The notes under the pieces: generated by a model
Databases searched by the model: none
Told to the model about the DNA's origin: nothing
The model's input: only the letters and a program-made list of their open reading frames with translations
Shown here: one piece after another, positions 55,364-64,000 of the stretch
Layout: the number at the start of each line of letters is the position of its first letter
How positions within the stretch are numbered: position 1 is the stretch's first letter
DNA from: Chryseobacterium sp. SORGH_AS_0447
GTDB lineage: Bacteria > Bacteroidota > Bacteroidia > Flavobacteriales > Weeksellaceae
Length of the DNA: 64,000 bases
NCBI RefSeq assembly: GCF_030818695.1
Contig: NZ_JAUTAR010000001.1
Span: 558,001 to 622,000, forward strand
Reading direction: 5' to 3'
Made by a program: the position numbers and the translations under genes

Positions 55364-55828
55364 TTACGGTTTTGCCGTTTCTATTTTTACTCCAATATCT
55401 TCAATTCCCGGAAGGTTATCGTTTCTCATCGCCTGGGTAAGGCCGATTTCATATTTTCCCTTTGCCGGAAATTTATAATTCAGTTTATACTGAAACAACG
55501 TTTCCTTTGTGTCGCCGAACCCGGTGCCAAGCCATTCGCCGTTGGGTTTTGCCAGTACATAATTCAACGTATCGGTTTGCTTTTTCTTGCTCTGAAGATC
55601 AGTGAAATTCACAATAAACCTGATGTTGCTATAAGGATAATCGTTGTTATTTCGTACAACAAATATAATATTTTTAGGATTTTGCGGATCTGAAATTTCA
55701 AGATTAAATTTTTGTTCACTTTTCTTATTCCATTTGTTATCAACGGAATTCATAAAAACTTCTCCTTCCGAAGAAGAATTGCAGCTAAAGAAAAGAATAA
55801 GAGTACATAATCCTAAAATGTTACGCAT
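55364..55828 (-). CDS. gldH: Gliding motility lipoprotein GldH
   Basis: The product has 154 residues with a lipoprotein signal (TLILFFSC, Cys about 16). The body is one beta-domain with NPKNIIFVVRNNNDYPYSN, VNFTDLQSKKKQTDTLNYVL, and KFPAKGKYEIGLTQAMR, matching GldH. Known in Flavobacterium johnsoniae for gliding. Its start overlaps ricT by 8 bases. Whether this strain glides cannot be told from one gene; the core gldK-N set is not in this window. Confidence 0.9.
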   Translation of the reverse strand: MRNILGLCTLILFFSCNSSSEGEVFMNSVDNKWNKKSEQKFNLEISDPQNPKNIIFVVRNNNDYPYSNIRFIVNFTDLQSKKKQTDTLNYVLAKPNGEWLGTGFGDTKETLFQYKLNYKFPAKGKYEIGLTQAMRNDNLPGIEDIGVKIETAKP

Positions 55829-57260
55829 TGTTGTCTTTTTTTGGAGGAAACTTCTTTTTAAATTTCTTTTTATTCGGGTTTGGCTTTTTTTCCGCTTCAG
55901 AACCTACTGCCGTTTCGGCTTTTTCCAACTGAGGTTTCGGCTGTTGAGGCTTTTGCTGTCTCGGCTGGCTGCCTGCATTTCCTTTCGGGTTTTGCGGCTG
56001 TCTTTCCTGGTTCTGAGGACGTTCGGTTCTTTCGTTTCTGTCAGAACGTTCCCTTTTTTCAGGTCTGTTGCCGGTTTTCTTCTGGCCCTGATGGTTTTGA
56101 TTGTTCTGGCTGTTCTGACCGTTATTATTGTTATTAGATCGGTTCTGGTTTTTATTCCTGTTGTTTCTGTTTTTCTTCTCGAAACGGTCCACATTGTTTT
56201 CCTGGATCAGGTCAATGCTCGCCAAAGGAATGTCCGGCTGTTTTAGTTCTTCCAAAGGAAGGGTTTTCTCACCGCGTTTGTTTTTGGAGATTAATTTTTT
56301 TACCAGATCGATATCAAAGTCGTACCAGGCGATAGAATTTTCTACATAGGCAAACCACATTTTCTTTTTGAAAACGTCGATTTTAATGCAGAAGGCCCTG
56401 CCTTTTTCGGTATCCAGTGTCGTTGATGAAGACGGGAAATTGCTTAAAGCATCCAGGTAGCTGTCCAGCTCGTAATTAAGACAACATTTCAGCTTACCGC
56501 ACTGTCCTGCAAGCTTTTGAGGATTTATGCTTAATTGCTGATACCTTGCTACGTTGGTATTAACGGATCTGAAATCCGTCAGCCAGGTCGAGCAGCAAAG
56601 CTCTCTTCCGCAAGATCCGATTCCGCCTACTTTTGCCGCTTCCTGCCGGAAACCGATCTGTTTCATATCGATTTTCGTACGGAAAGCGCCGGCGTATTCT
56701 TTAATCAGCTGCCTGAAATCGACGCGGCTTTCAGCAGTATAATAAAACGTAACTTTAGAAGCGTCTCCCTGATACTCTACATCGGTGATCTTCATTTCAA
56801 GACCCAGCCGGTGAGCGATTTTCCGGGCATCTATTTTTACATTGTCTTCTTTTTTCCGTGCCTCCTGCCAGACCTCAAGGTCTTTCTGGTTGGCCAGTCT
56901 GTATATTTTTAGTGCCGATTCTTCAGAGCATTTTTTCTTTTTCATCTGAATCTTCACTAATTCTCCGGTGAGACTTACCACACCTACATCGTGTCCGGGA
57001 CTCGATTCTACTGTTACGACGCTACCTATATGTAAAGGAATATTGTTTACATTTTTAAAAAACGATTTTCTGTCATTTTTAAATCTAACTTCTACAAAAT
57101 CACATCGGTTCGGTACGGGATTGTTGATGTTAGAAAGCCAGTCAAAAACACTTAATTTATAACTATTACCACAGGTATTTACATTTTCACAGCCATTCGC
57201 GGTCTTCTTGGGTCCGCAAGAATGTGCAGAATCGCCGGATGTTTTACATCCACAACTCAT
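55821..57260 (-). CDS. ricT: RicT-like PSP1-family regulator
   Basis: The product has 479 residues. The PSP1 domain covers about 45-290: VEVRFKNDRKSFFKN, DVEYQGDASKVTFYYTAES, the Cys cluster GSCGRELCCSTW (about 210) and QCGKLKCCLNYE (about 240). RicT of B. subtilis acts with two partners in RNA processing and carries Fe-S. The C-terminal 110 residues are an Asn/Gln/Lys/Pro-rich disordered tail, as is usual in Flavobacteriia. First gene of ricT-gldH-PBP1A. Confidence 0.88.
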   Translation of the reverse strand: MSCGCKTSGDSAHSCGPKKTANGCENVNTCGNSYKLSVFDWLSNINNPVPNRCDFVEVRFKNDRKSFFKNVNNIPLHIGSVVTVESSPGHDVGVVSLTGELVKIQMKKKKCSEESALKIYRLANQKDLEVWQEARKKEDNVKIDARKIAHRLGLEMKITDVEYQGDASKVTFYYTAESRVDFRQLIKEYAGAFRTKIDMKQIGFRQEAAKVGGIGSCGRELCCSTWLTDFRSVNTNVARYQQLSINPQKLAGQCGKLKCCLNYELDSYLDALSNFPSSSTTLDTEKGRAFCIKIDVFKKKMWFAYVENSIAWYDFDIDLVKKLISKNKRGEKTLPLEELKQPDIPLASIDLIQENNVDRFEKKNRNNRNKNQNRSNNNNNGQNSQNNQNHQGQKKTGNRPEKRERSDRNERTERPQNQERQPQNPKGNAGSQPRQQKPQQPKPQLEKAETAVGSEAEKKPNPNKKKFKKKFPPKKDNNA

Positions 57261-57280
57261 ATATTGATATATTTAATTTG

Positions 57281-57288
57281 CAAATTTA
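57281..57288 (-). promoter_or_regulatory. -7 promoter motif of ricT
   Basis: On the minus strand TAAATTTG matches TAnnTTTG about 20 bases before the start codon. The -33 TTTG is lacking. Confidence 0.35.
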
Positions 57289-57506
57289 TGATTTTTATCT
57301 TAATGAGGTCTAAAATAATCAAATATTCGGGAACCGTGATGTTTAATGTTAAACGAATTGCAAGCCGGATAATTTTGCATCAATTAAATAGCTAGTAGTG
57401 ATTGTTTTAGGTTTTACGGGAATCAGTTGTTATTTTAAACATAATTTTCTTTTAAGATAATGTTTAAAATTTTATGATTTATTAACAGGTGTAACCAAAA
57501 TAATTT

Positions 57507-57514
57507 TATATTTG
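57507..57514 (+). promoter_or_regulatory. -7 promoter motif of the FadL-like gene
   Basis: TATATTTG lies 20 bases before the start codon. A -33 TTTG was not found at the right distance. Confidence 0.4.
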
Positions 57515-57533
57515 GTTTATATAAAAATAGTCT

Positions 57534-58766
57534 ATGAAAAAAATATTAGTATCAACTGCATTATTGGCAGGTGTTCTATCTTATGCAGGAGGCTTCAGGG
57601 TTTCTTTGCAGGGGGTAAAACAATTGGCCATGGCACATACCAGTGCGCATGCTGAAGATGCAAGTGTAACGTTCTTCAACCCTGCGGGTATGTCCTTCAT
57701 TCCTTCAAAGCTGAGTATTGTGGCAGGAGGATTCGGAGCAAGCAACAAAGTAACGTTCCAGAACGTAAACACTTTACAGAGTACGGAAACAGATAATCCG
57801 ATAGGGACGCCACTTTATGCCGCAATCGCCTATAAGCCGATAGAAAAGTTATCGGTAGGTTTCAGTTTCTCCACTCCTTTCGGAAGCACCATCGAGTGGC
57901 CGAGCGACTGGGAAGGCAAAGAAATGGTTCAGAGACTCGAGCTTAAAAGCTTCTACTTCCAGCCGATGGTTTCTTATAAATTTAATGACTGGCTGGCTTT
58001 CGGGGCAAGCTACATTTATGCAAGAGGAAGTGTAAACTGGGATAGAGCAGTAACACAGTTCGGCGGACAGCTTAACCTTGACAGTAAAGCCAGCGGACAC
58101 GGATACGGCTTCGGTTTCTATTTCAGACCTGATCCTAAACTCGATGTAAGTGTGGCATACCGTTCACCGGTTGACATGAAGGCTAAAGACGGAACGGCAA
58201 CGTTTAAATTCCCTTCTACTTCCATTTACCCTTTGCTGGGCTTGGATACTTCAGGCAAAGACGGCTTTACGGCAACTTTACCATTGGTTGAAGAGTATAC
58301 CATCGGTTTAACCTATAAAGTAACTCCGAAATGGTTGGTATCAGCAGATTTCAATTATCACGGATGGTCCCGATATACCCAGCTGACCCTGGATTTTGCC
58401 AATGCACCTGTTGGAAACCAGGCAGATCCTACCGTTTCCGTTTCTCCTAAGAATTTCAGAAATTCCAAAACCTTCAGATTAGGGACGCAGTATGCATTCA
58501 CGAACATGATCTACGGACGTTTGGGGGCTTATTACGATGAGTCGCCTTATTCTGACGAACACTTTATCCCGGAAACACCTTCCTTTAATACCTATGTAGT
58601 AACCGGAGGGGTTGGGTTCAAGCTGAAACAGTTCGGTATTGATGTGGCCGGAGGATATGCCATGCCACAGGCAAGAAATGTAAATAACAAAAACCTTGGC
58701 TTCTTCGGGCAGGCTAAAGCAACTGCATTCTATTTAGGCCTTGGTTTATCTTACAATCCATTTTAA
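57534..58766 (+). CDS. OmpP1/FadL family outer-membrane transporter
   Basis: The product has 410 residues with a signal peptide (STALLAGVLSYAGG). A 14-strand barrel is expected, with the FadL openings FRVSLQGVKQLAMAHTSAHA, EDASVTFFNPAGMSF, then FSTPFGSTIEWPSDWEGK. It ends in the C-terminal strand LGLGLSYNPF, with a terminal aromatic residue as BAM recognises. It would import long-chain fatty acids or other hydrophobic compounds. It is followed by a lipase-like gene nine bases later, a pairing that suggests lipid uptake. Confidence 0.93.
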   Translation: MKKILVSTALLAGVLSYAGGFRVSLQGVKQLAMAHTSAHAEDASVTFFNPAGMSFIPSKLSIVAGGFGASNKVTFQNVNTLQSTETDNPIGTPLYAAIAYKPIEKLSVGFSFSTPFGSTIEWPSDWEGKEMVQRLELKSFYFQPMVSYKFNDWLAFGASYIYARGSVNWDRAVTQFGGQLNLDSKASGHGYGFGFYFRPDPKLDVSVAYRSPVDMKAKDGTATFKFPSTSIYPLLGLDTSGKDGFTATLPLVEEYTIGLTYKVTPKWLVSADFNYHGWSRYTQLTLDFANAPVGNQADPTVSVSPKNFRNSKTFRLGTQYAFTNMIYGRLGAYYDESPYSDEHFIPETPSFNTYVVTGGVGFKLKQFGIDVAGGYAMPQARNVNNKNLGFFGQAKATAFYLGLGLSYNPF

Positions 58767-58775
58767 TTGAAGACT

Positions 58776-60338
58776 ATGAAAAAAATTATAATTTCTACAT
58801 TCGCTATTACCGCCCTGCTTTTTACAACAGGCTGCGAAGATGAATTTGACAACGATGTAAACGATGTGGTAGTAACTTCCGGAGAAGCTAATTTCAAAAC
58901 CTACATAGCTTTAGGAAATTCCCTAACGTCAGGCTATAGAGATGGTGCTCTTTACCAGGATGGACAAAATGAATCATATCCTTCGATGATTGCTGCACAG
59001 ATGAAACTTGCAGGCGGGGGAGATTTTAAACAGCCTTTAATGCCAAATAATATCGGCGGGTTTACAGGCCTTCCGGGGTTTGGAGGCAAGCTTACTCTTC
59101 AATTGGTCAACGGAAGTTTAACACCTGTTCCAAGTGCTGCAGGAGGAGCTTTGGACAATGTGTCTTCAGGAAGGCCTTATCAAAATATGGGAGTGCCGGG
59201 AGCTAAATCATATCATTTGGTAGCCTCCGGCTATGGTAGCCTGGCCGGTCTTGCCACCGGAACCGCCAATCCTTATTTTGTAAGATTTGCTTCATCGTCC
59301 ACTACTTCGGTTTTGGCAGATGCAATGGCCCAGAACCCTACTTTCTTTTCGCTTTGGATAGGAAGCAATGATGTGTTGTTTTATGCAATTAACGGCGGAA
59401 CAAATTCCCAGACTGCAGGAGGCGTAACTACCTATACGGCGGCGACTGTGCAGACGGGAACAGGGGCAAGCCCTGCAACGTACAGGTCTAACGATATCTC
59501 AGATCCGAATGTTGTGGCAGGTTCCATTAAAGCTGTTTTGGATGGTCTTAAAAGTGTAGGTGCTACAAAAGGTGTAATTGCCAATGTTCCTTATGTAACT
59601 TCAATTCCGTACTTTACCACAGTTCCTTATAATCCTCTTACTCCTGCCGTATTGGGTTCAAATATAAATACGCTGAATACAAGCTTGTATGGCCCATTGA
59701 AGCAGGCACTTACGGCCTTCGGAGCCGGGGATAGAATCAATCTTCTGTCTTCTACCTCTGCCAATCCTGTTCTGATTAAAGACAACTCGCTGACCGATCT
59801 TTCAGCTCAGCTGACCCTTGCTTTAACGCCTTCTTTAGGAGTCGCTACTGCCACTGTTTTCGGGCAGATCTATGGGCAGGCAAGGCAGGCAACGGCGGAC
59901 GACTATCTTCTTCTTACAACAAGCTCTGTTATCGGAACTACGGCTCCGGGCGTGCCATCACCTGTAAATATTTACGGGATCTCTTATCCATTACAAAACC
60001 AGCATGTTTTAACAAGAACAGAAGCCGGCTACGTAAAAGCGGCAACAGATGCTTATAATACTTCCATCAGGGCATTTGCTGATACATATGGCTTAGCATT
60101 TATGGATTCTAATGCCAAGATGGTAGAGCTTAACGGCAAGTCAGGAATCACTTTTGACGGTGTAAAATATACTGCTAAATTTGTAAGTGGGGGCGCTTTC
60201 TCGCTAGATGGTATTCACCTTACCGGACGAGGATACGCTATTATTGCCAATGAATTTATCAAGACAATTAATGATAAGTACAAATCTACTTTACCACAGG
60301 TAGACCCTAACAAATATTCAGGAGTAAAATTCCCTTAA
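58776..60338 (+). CDS. SGNH/GDSL-type lipolytic lipoprotein
   Basis: The start chosen is ATG 58776 (MKKIIISTFAITALLF); an upstream TTG at 58767 only adds MKT. The product has 520 residues with a lipoprotein signal ending TTGC. SGNH blocks: ALGNSLTSG (active Ser, about 45), WIGSNDVLFY (Gly/Asn oxyanion part, about 197), and LDGIHLTGRGYAI (Asp and His, about 490). The length is longer than simple GDSL esterases, with a middle insertion. Probably on the cell surface or periplasm; with the FadL barrel it could release and take up lipids. Confidence 0.9.
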   Translation: MKKIIISTFAITALLFTTGCEDEFDNDVNDVVVTSGEANFKTYIALGNSLTSGYRDGALYQDGQNESYPSMIAAQMKLAGGGDFKQPLMPNNIGGFTGLPGFGGKLTLQLVNGSLTPVPSAAGGALDNVSSGRPYQNMGVPGAKSYHLVASGYGSLAGLATGTANPYFVRFASSSTTSVLADAMAQNPTFFSLWIGSNDVLFYAINGGTNSQTAGGVTTYTAATVQTGTGASPATYRSNDISDPNVVAGSIKAVLDGLKSVGATKGVIANVPYVTSIPYFTTVPYNPLTPAVLGSNINTLNTSLYGPLKQALTAFGAGDRINLLSSTSANPVLIKDNSLTDLSAQLTLALTPSLGVATATVFGQIYGQARQATADDYLLLTTSSVIGTTAPGVPSPVNIYGISYPLQNQHVLTRTEAGYVKAATDAYNTSIRAFADTYGLAFMDSNAKMVELNGKSGITFDGVKYTAKFVSGGAFSLDGIHLTGRGYAIIANEFIKTINDKYKSTLPQVDPNKYSGVKFP

Positions 60339-60364
60339 TAACAGGTAAAATAAAAACTTAGAAG

Positions 60365-60394
60365 CCACAGGAGTAATTCTTGTGGTTTTTTTTT
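60365..60394 (+). terminator. Terminator of the FadL/GDSL operon
   Basis: CCACAGGA pairs with TTCTTGTGG (imperfect), then nine T. The T-tract runs directly into the -7 box of prs. Confidence 0.7.
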
Positions 60395-60401
60395 AAATTT
60401 G
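60394..60401 (+). promoter_or_regulatory. -7 promoter motif of prs
   Basis: TAAATTTG lies 21 bases before the prs ATG. No TTTG at -33, where the terminator hairpin sits. Confidence 0.4.
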
Positions 60402-60422
60402 CAAAATCTTTAAAAAGTAAAA

Positions 60423-61361
60423 ATGGCCGATCAGTTAAGTTATCTATTTTGTACAAGGACCAGCAGGGACTTGGCAGAAAAAATTGCCCAACATTATGGG
60501 AAGGAACTAGGAAAAATCAACTTTCAGACGTTCAGCGACGGAGAATTTGAGCCGGTGCTGGATGAATCCGTAAGAGGAGGAAGGGTTTTCCTAATCGCAT
60601 CTACATTCCCGCCGGCAGACAATTTATTGGAGCTTCTTCTAATAATTGATGCTGCAAAAAGAGCTTCTGCCAAAAGCATCACGGTGGTACTTCCTTATTT
60701 CGGACTTGCAAGACAGGACAGAAAAGACAAGCCAAGAGCGCCAATCGGTGCCAAATTGGTTGCCAACCTTTTAACGGCAGCAGGCGCTACAAGAATCATG
60801 ACGATGGATCTTCACGCAGACCAGATCCAAGGATTCTTTGAAATTCCGGTAGATCACTTATATGCATCTACTATTTTCGTAGACTATATCAGAGACCTGA
60901 ACCTGGAAAATCTTACCATTGCTTCTCCGGACATGGGTGGGGCGAAAAGAGCGAAAAACTATGCCGGCCACCTGGGTGCGGATGTAGTAATTGCTTACAA
61001 GGAAAGAAAGAAAGCAAACGTTGTAGAAGAAATGTTCCTGATCGGGGACGTTGTCGGAAAGAACGTAATTCTGATCGATGACATGATCGATACGGCAGGA
61101 ACCCTTTGCAAGGCAGCAGATATCCTGATGGAAAAAGGCGCAAAATCCGTACGGGCAATGGCCACACACGGGGTACTTTCCGGAAAGGCTTATGATAATA
61201 TTGAAAACTCAAAATTGCTGGAAGTTATTGTAACTGACTCAATTCCTGTGAAAAATAATTTGTCATCTAAAATAAAAGTGCTATCTTGCGCCCCATTATT
61301 TGCGGACGTAATGAAGATGGTTCACGAGCACCAGTCAATTAGCAGCAAGTTTGTTATTTAA
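60423..61361 (+). CDS. prs: Ribose-phosphate pyrophosphokinase
   Basis: The product has 312 residues and makes PRPP from ribose-5-phosphate and ATP for purines, pyrimidines, His and Trp. Motifs: INFQTFSDGEFEPVLDESVR, the flexible loop YFGLARQDRKDKPRAPI, TMDLHADQIQGFF with the catalytic His, and the PRPP loop VILIDDMIDTAGTL. Length and motifs are standard for class I enzymes. rplY follows 56 bases later. Confidence 0.96.
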   Translation: MADQLSYLFCTRTSRDLAEKIAQHYGKELGKINFQTFSDGEFEPVLDESVRGGRVFLIASTFPPADNLLELLLIIDAAKRASAKSITVVLPYFGLARQDRKDKPRAPIGAKLVANLLTAAGATRIMTMDLHADQIQGFFEIPVDHLYASTIFVDYIRDLNLENLTIASPDMGGAKRAKNYAGHLGADVVIAYKERKKANVVEEMFLIGDVVGKNVILIDDMIDTAGTLCKAADILMEKGAKSVRAMATHGVLSGKAYDNIENSKLLEVIVTDSIPVKNNLSSKIKVLSCAPLFADVMKMVHEHQSISSKFVI

Positions 61362-61385
61362 TTGATTGCGAGAGGTTTGCAAATT

Positions 61386-61393
61386 TAATTTTG
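61386..61393 (+). promoter_or_regulatory. -7 promoter motif of rplY
   Basis: TAATTTTG matches TAnnTTTG and sits 25 bases before the start; at -33 a TTG lies near 61362-61368. rplY may therefore also be transcribed apart from prs. Confidence 0.35.
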
Positions 61394-61417
61394 AAACAAT
61401 TTTTTAAATTTTTATAA

Positions 61418-62065
61418 ATGAAATCTATTACAATTCAAGGTACAAAAAGAGAAAGCGTGGGCAAAAAGTCTACAAAAGCTTTACGTGATGCTGAATTAGT
61501 TCCTTGTGTTGTTTACGGAGGTGGAGCTCCTTTGAACTTCTCTGCTACAGAGAAATCTTTCAAAGGGTTGGTATACACTCCTGAAGCACACACGGTATCT
61601 ATTGAGGTTGATGGTCAAACTATTCCGGCTGTTCTTCAGGATATTCAGTTTCACCCGATTACAGACAAAATCCTTCACGCGGATTTCTATCAGTTAGCGG
61701 AAGACAAGCCGGTAATTATGGAAGTTCCTGTAAGAATTACAGGTCGTTCTAAAGGTGTTGTAGCTGGTGGTGTTCTTCGTCAGTCTTTCAGAAAGCTGAA
61801 AGTAAAAGCTATCCCTGCAAACTTACCGGATGAGATCGTTGTTGACGTTACGCCGTTAAGAATCGGTAACAAACTTTATGTAGGAGGAATCAAGACGGAA
61901 GGATATTCTTTCATGCACCCGGACAACGCAGTAGTAGTTGCTGTTAAGATGTCTAGAAATGCAATGAAAGGAGGTGCAGCAGCAATGGACGATGAGGATG
62001 AAGAAGAAGTTGCAGCAGAAGAAGGAGCGGCTCCGGCAGCTGAAGAAACAACTGCAGCAGAATAA
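61418..62065 (+). CDS. rplY: 50S ribosomal protein L25 (Ctc form)
   Basis: The product has 215 residues. It binds 5S rRNA in the large subunit. It is the long Ctc type: N-terminal L25 domain ([37 protein letters not shown]) and a C-terminal TL5 beta domain ([29 protein letters not shown]). The tail is very acidic and Ala-rich ([16 protein letters not shown]). The prs-rplY order is common in bacteria. Confidence 0.95.
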   Translation: MKSITIQGTKRESVGKKSTKALRDAELVPCVVYGGGAPLNFSATEKSFKGLVYTPEAHTVSIEVDGQTIPAVLQDIQFHPITDKILHADFYQLAEDKPVIMEVPVRITGRSKGVVAGGVLRQSFRKLKVKAIPANLPDEIVVDVTPLRIGNKLYVGGIKTEGYSFMHPDNAVVVAVKMSRNAMKGGAAAMDDEDEEEVAAEEGAAPAAEETTAAE

Positions 62066-62088
62066 GAATTTCTTATCTAGAAATATGG

Positions 62089-62117
62089 AACCTGTCAATT
62101 TATTGGCAGGTTTTTTT
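62089..62117 (+). terminator. Terminator of prs-rplY
   Basis: Stem AACCTGTCAA/TTGGCAGGTT with one G-T pair, short loop, then T7. Confidence 0.88.
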
Positions 62118-62394
62118 ATGTTTAAAAAAGAAGGATTTAAATCTCTGTACCTTTTATAAGCAGAAAGTTTATGCTTAGCCTATCAAATAGTTATGTGAAC
62201 CTGGTATTGATTGGAAAAACTTCCAACCTCCAGCCTCCCACTTCCAGCATCAATGTCAAACGATTTACATTGAATTCATTGAATCTTTCTATTGGTTTAC
62301 AGGGTATTGCTAACAACCGTCAGTTTCCTTTTGGAAAAAAAGCCGTAAATTTGAAGAGTTCTAAATAAGGACGGTTTAATTTAAAATTTAATAA
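62118..62394 (+). promoter_or_regulatory. Region upstream of sufS with a seven-base repeat and promoter
   Basis: At 62220-62248 four units of a seven-base word follow each other: CTTCCAA, CCTCCAG, CCTCCCA, CTTCCAG. TAAATTTG at 62346-62353 is a -7 match 42 bases before the sufS ATG. A short open frame at 62171-62368 covers both and is not taken as a gene. Confidence 0.45.
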
Positions 62395-63615
62395 ATGTTT
62401 GACATTCAGGAAATCAGAAGTCAGTTTTCTATATTAGATCAGAAGGTGAACGGTAAACCCTTGGTTTATCTGGACAATGCAGCGACCTCCCAGAAACCGG
62501 ATTCGGTGCTGAAGGTTTGGGAAGCTTATTATAAAGAGCTTAATGCGAACGTACACCGGGGAATCCATACCTTAAGCCAGCTTGCAACGGAAGAAATGGA
62601 GCTCTCTAGAAGGAAAATTCAGAAGTTCATCAATGCAAAGCACGATTTTGAAGTCATCTTTACCAAAGGAACCACCGAAGGGCTGAACCTTATCTCGTAT
62701 ATTTTAACCCAGAAATTAAAAAAAGATGATGAGATCATCATCTCTTATCTGGAACACCATTCCAATATTGTTCCGTGGCAATTGCTTTGCGAAAGAACAG
62801 GAGCTAAATTGAAAGTCATCCCGATGGATGAAAACGGGATCCTTCAGCTGGACGTTTTCGATACTTTATTAAATGAAAGGACGAAGATTGTTTCCATGAA
62901 CCAGGTTTCCAATGCATTAGGTGTAATCAATCCGGTGGAAGAAATTATTGCAAGAACCAGGAAGAATACCAATGCTTATATCGTAATCGACGGTGCGCAG
63001 TCGGTGCCGCATTTTACCATTGATGTGCAGGCAATGGACTGTGATTTCTTCGTATTCTCCGGCCACAAAATGTATGCGCCGATGGGAACGGGAATCCTGT
63101 ATGGAAAACAGGAGATACTGGAAGACCTGCCGCCATTCCACGGAGGTGGGGAAATGATCGCTACCTGTTCTTTTGAAGAAACTACCTATGCCGGACTGCC
63201 GTTTAAATACGAAGCGGGAACCCCTAATGTCGGTGGAAATATTGCCTTGGGTGCCGCAGTGGATTTCATCCTGAAAACAGGACATGAAAACATCAGAACC
63301 CATGAAAATGCCTTGCTCGAATATGCGCAGAGGCAGCTTCTGGAGCTTGAAGGCTTAAAAGTATATGGCGAAAAGGCACAACGGACAGGCGTGGTTTCAT
63401 TTAACCTGGAAGGGGTAGGTATCGCTTCGGATGTAGGAATGATCCTGGATAAGTTGGGAGTTGCGGTAAGAACAGGCCACCACTGTACACAGCCGATCAT
63501 GAGCTTCTTTAATATTGCCGGAACGGTACGCGCAAGTTTTGCCGTTTATAATACCTTTAATGAAATTGATATCTTGGTAGAAGGAGTGAAAAAAGCGCAA
63601 AAGATGCTTAGCTGA
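62395..63615 (+). CDS. sufS: Cysteine desulfurase SufS
   Basis: The product has 406 residues. A PLP enzyme that frees sulfur from cysteine for SufBCD. Motifs: LVYLDNAATSQKP, HRGIHTLSQLATE, the PLP lysine in FVFSGHKMYAPMGTG (about 225), and the active Cys in RTGHHCTQPIM (about 363). Group II type, full length. It stands alone, 36 kb from the other suf genes; no sufE follows. Confidence 0.95.
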   Translation: MFDIQEIRSQFSILDQKVNGKPLVYLDNAATSQKPDSVLKVWEAYYKELNANVHRGIHTLSQLATEEMELSRRKIQKFINAKHDFEVIFTKGTTEGLNLISYILTQKLKKDDEIIISYLEHHSNIVPWQLLCERTGAKLKVIPMDENGILQLDVFDTLLNERTKIVSMNQVSNALGVINPVEEIIARTRKNTNAYIVIDGAQSVPHFTIDVQAMDCDFFVFSGHKMYAPMGTGILYGKQEILEDLPPFHGGGEMIATCSFEETTYAGLPFKYEAGTPNVGGNIALGAAVDFILKTGHENIRTHENALLEYAQRQLLELEGLKVYGEKAQRTGVVSFNLEGVGIASDVGMILDKLGVAVRTGHHCTQPIMSFFNIAGTVRASFAVYNTFNEIDILVEGVKKAQKMLS

Positions 63616-63637
63616 TATTCACATTACATAATATATC

Positions 63638-63665
63638 AACGGCCGGGAATTTTTCCGGCCGTTTT
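63638..63665 (+). terminator. Terminator of sufS
   Basis: A perfect 9-bp stem AACGGCCGG/CCGGCCGTT with an eight-base loop and a T-run, 23 bases after the stop. Confidence 0.9.
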
Positions 63666-63817
63666 TGTTTAAGTAATTTTTAAAATATTAATTTACAGTT
63701 GATTATTCTATTTTTGTAATTCGGGAAAAATAAAATATATAGTTAAAAGATAAAATTTTTTTTAATCCTGTAACCTTTTTGGTTTTTATCTGTCTTACTA
63801 ATAGAAACAAAATAATT

Positions 63818-64000
63818 ATGAAGCTTCTGTTTGGAAATAAAAAAGATGATTTGCTGAACCGCCTGAAAAGGCAGGAGCCGGCAGCGCAGAAAATTTTTTA
63901 TGATCAGAATGTAAAAAAGTTCCTGAGCATCAGCAGAAGCTATATTACCGATCTGTACCAGGCAGAAGATTGCGTGATCAAAGCATTCTGCAAGATCTTT
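63818..64000 (+). CDS. Sigma-70 family (ECF-like) sigma factor, cut by the window edge
   Basis: From ATG 63818 the first 61 residues read MKLLFGNKKDDLLNRLKRQE, then AAQKIFYDQNVKKFLSISRS and DLYQAEDCVIKAFCKIF. This is the start of sigma region 2 in ECF factors, with the usual LxxxYxxxFL and DxEDxxxxxF patterns. The rest lies outside. Regulated genes unknown. Confidence 0.75.
   Translation, partial: MKLLFGNKKDDLLNRLKRQEPAAQKIFYDQNVKKFLSISRSYITDLYQAEDCVIKAFCKIF

Noticed and set aside
62171-62368. Open frame of 65 residues between rplY and sufS
   Set aside because: It runs through the seven-base repeat and the likely sufS -7 box, has no domain or signal peptide, and low-complexity SNLQPPTSS comes from the repeat.
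1-64000. CRISPR array, tRNA, rRNA or large prophage
   Set aside because: No regularly spaced direct repeats, no cloverleaf-like sequence and no phage structural gene set was noticed on reading; single tail-fibre-like modules are in secreted proteins with signal peptides.

Overview
The window reads as chromosome of a Flavobacteriia bacterium of the Chryseobacterium type. The pointers are GLPGLI-family secreted proteins, the gliding lipoprotein GldH, an Alternative Complex III operon, an S46 dipeptidyl-peptidase, a RicT/PSP1 protein, SPOR and LTA-synthase-like proteins, and promoters of the Bacteroidetes TTTG-N19/20-TAnnTTTG type. The species cannot be fixed from the sequence alone. No rRNA, tRNA or CRISPR array was seen.

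Layout. 0-8.2 kb: HflX and a DUF4919 protein, a META lipoprotein, a DPP7-type peptidase, a frameshifted DUF1905/YdeI gene, two unknown small genes and the ComM/YifB ATPase. 8.2-18.3 kb: an AT-rich accessory island. It starts with an unrecognised 1215-residue protein, then a signal-less protein with a SleB-like motif and a lipoprotein resembling XAC2610-type hydrolase inhibitors. A decayed IS3/IS407 insertion sequence follows, then a series of broken toxin tips and immunity genes, most closed by a terminator. 18.3-21.5 kb: two secreted beta-rich surface proteins. 21.7-26.4 kb: an Fe-S assembly operon (IscA-like, sufB, sufC, sufD), with a four-helix-bundle S23 gene wedged between iscA and sufB and flanked by inverted repeats. 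26.6-39.2 kb: GLPGLI proteins, a YpfJ-like zinc peptidase, a lipoprotein plus glutathionylspermidine-synthase-like pair, an LTA-synthase-family sulfatase, ribH with a TPR protein, apt with a lipoprotein, and two paralogous secreted proteins. 39.3-47.8 kb: actA-F, the complete quinol:cytochrome c oxidoreductase. 47.9-57.3 kb: a SPOR protein, a split membrane protein, a secreted beta protein, SelO, PBP1A, GldH and RicT. 57.5-64 kb: a FadL porin and GDSL hydrolase pair, prs, rplY, sufS, and the start of a sigma factor cut by the window edge.

How it works together. Most of the window is housekeeping: respiration (ACIII), Fe-S biogenesis, nucleotide and riboflavin synthesis, and cell-envelope building. 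The region with real novelty is 8.2-18.3 kb. The arrangement suggests an interbacterial antagonism locus: a large carrier-like protein, a peptidoglycan-directed cargo without its own export signal, its periplasmic immunity lipoprotein, and a graveyard of displaced toxin/immunity cassettes. Three core-region genes (5.1, 36.5 and 49.0 kb) are each broken by one base in a homopolymer, which could be real decay or assembly error.
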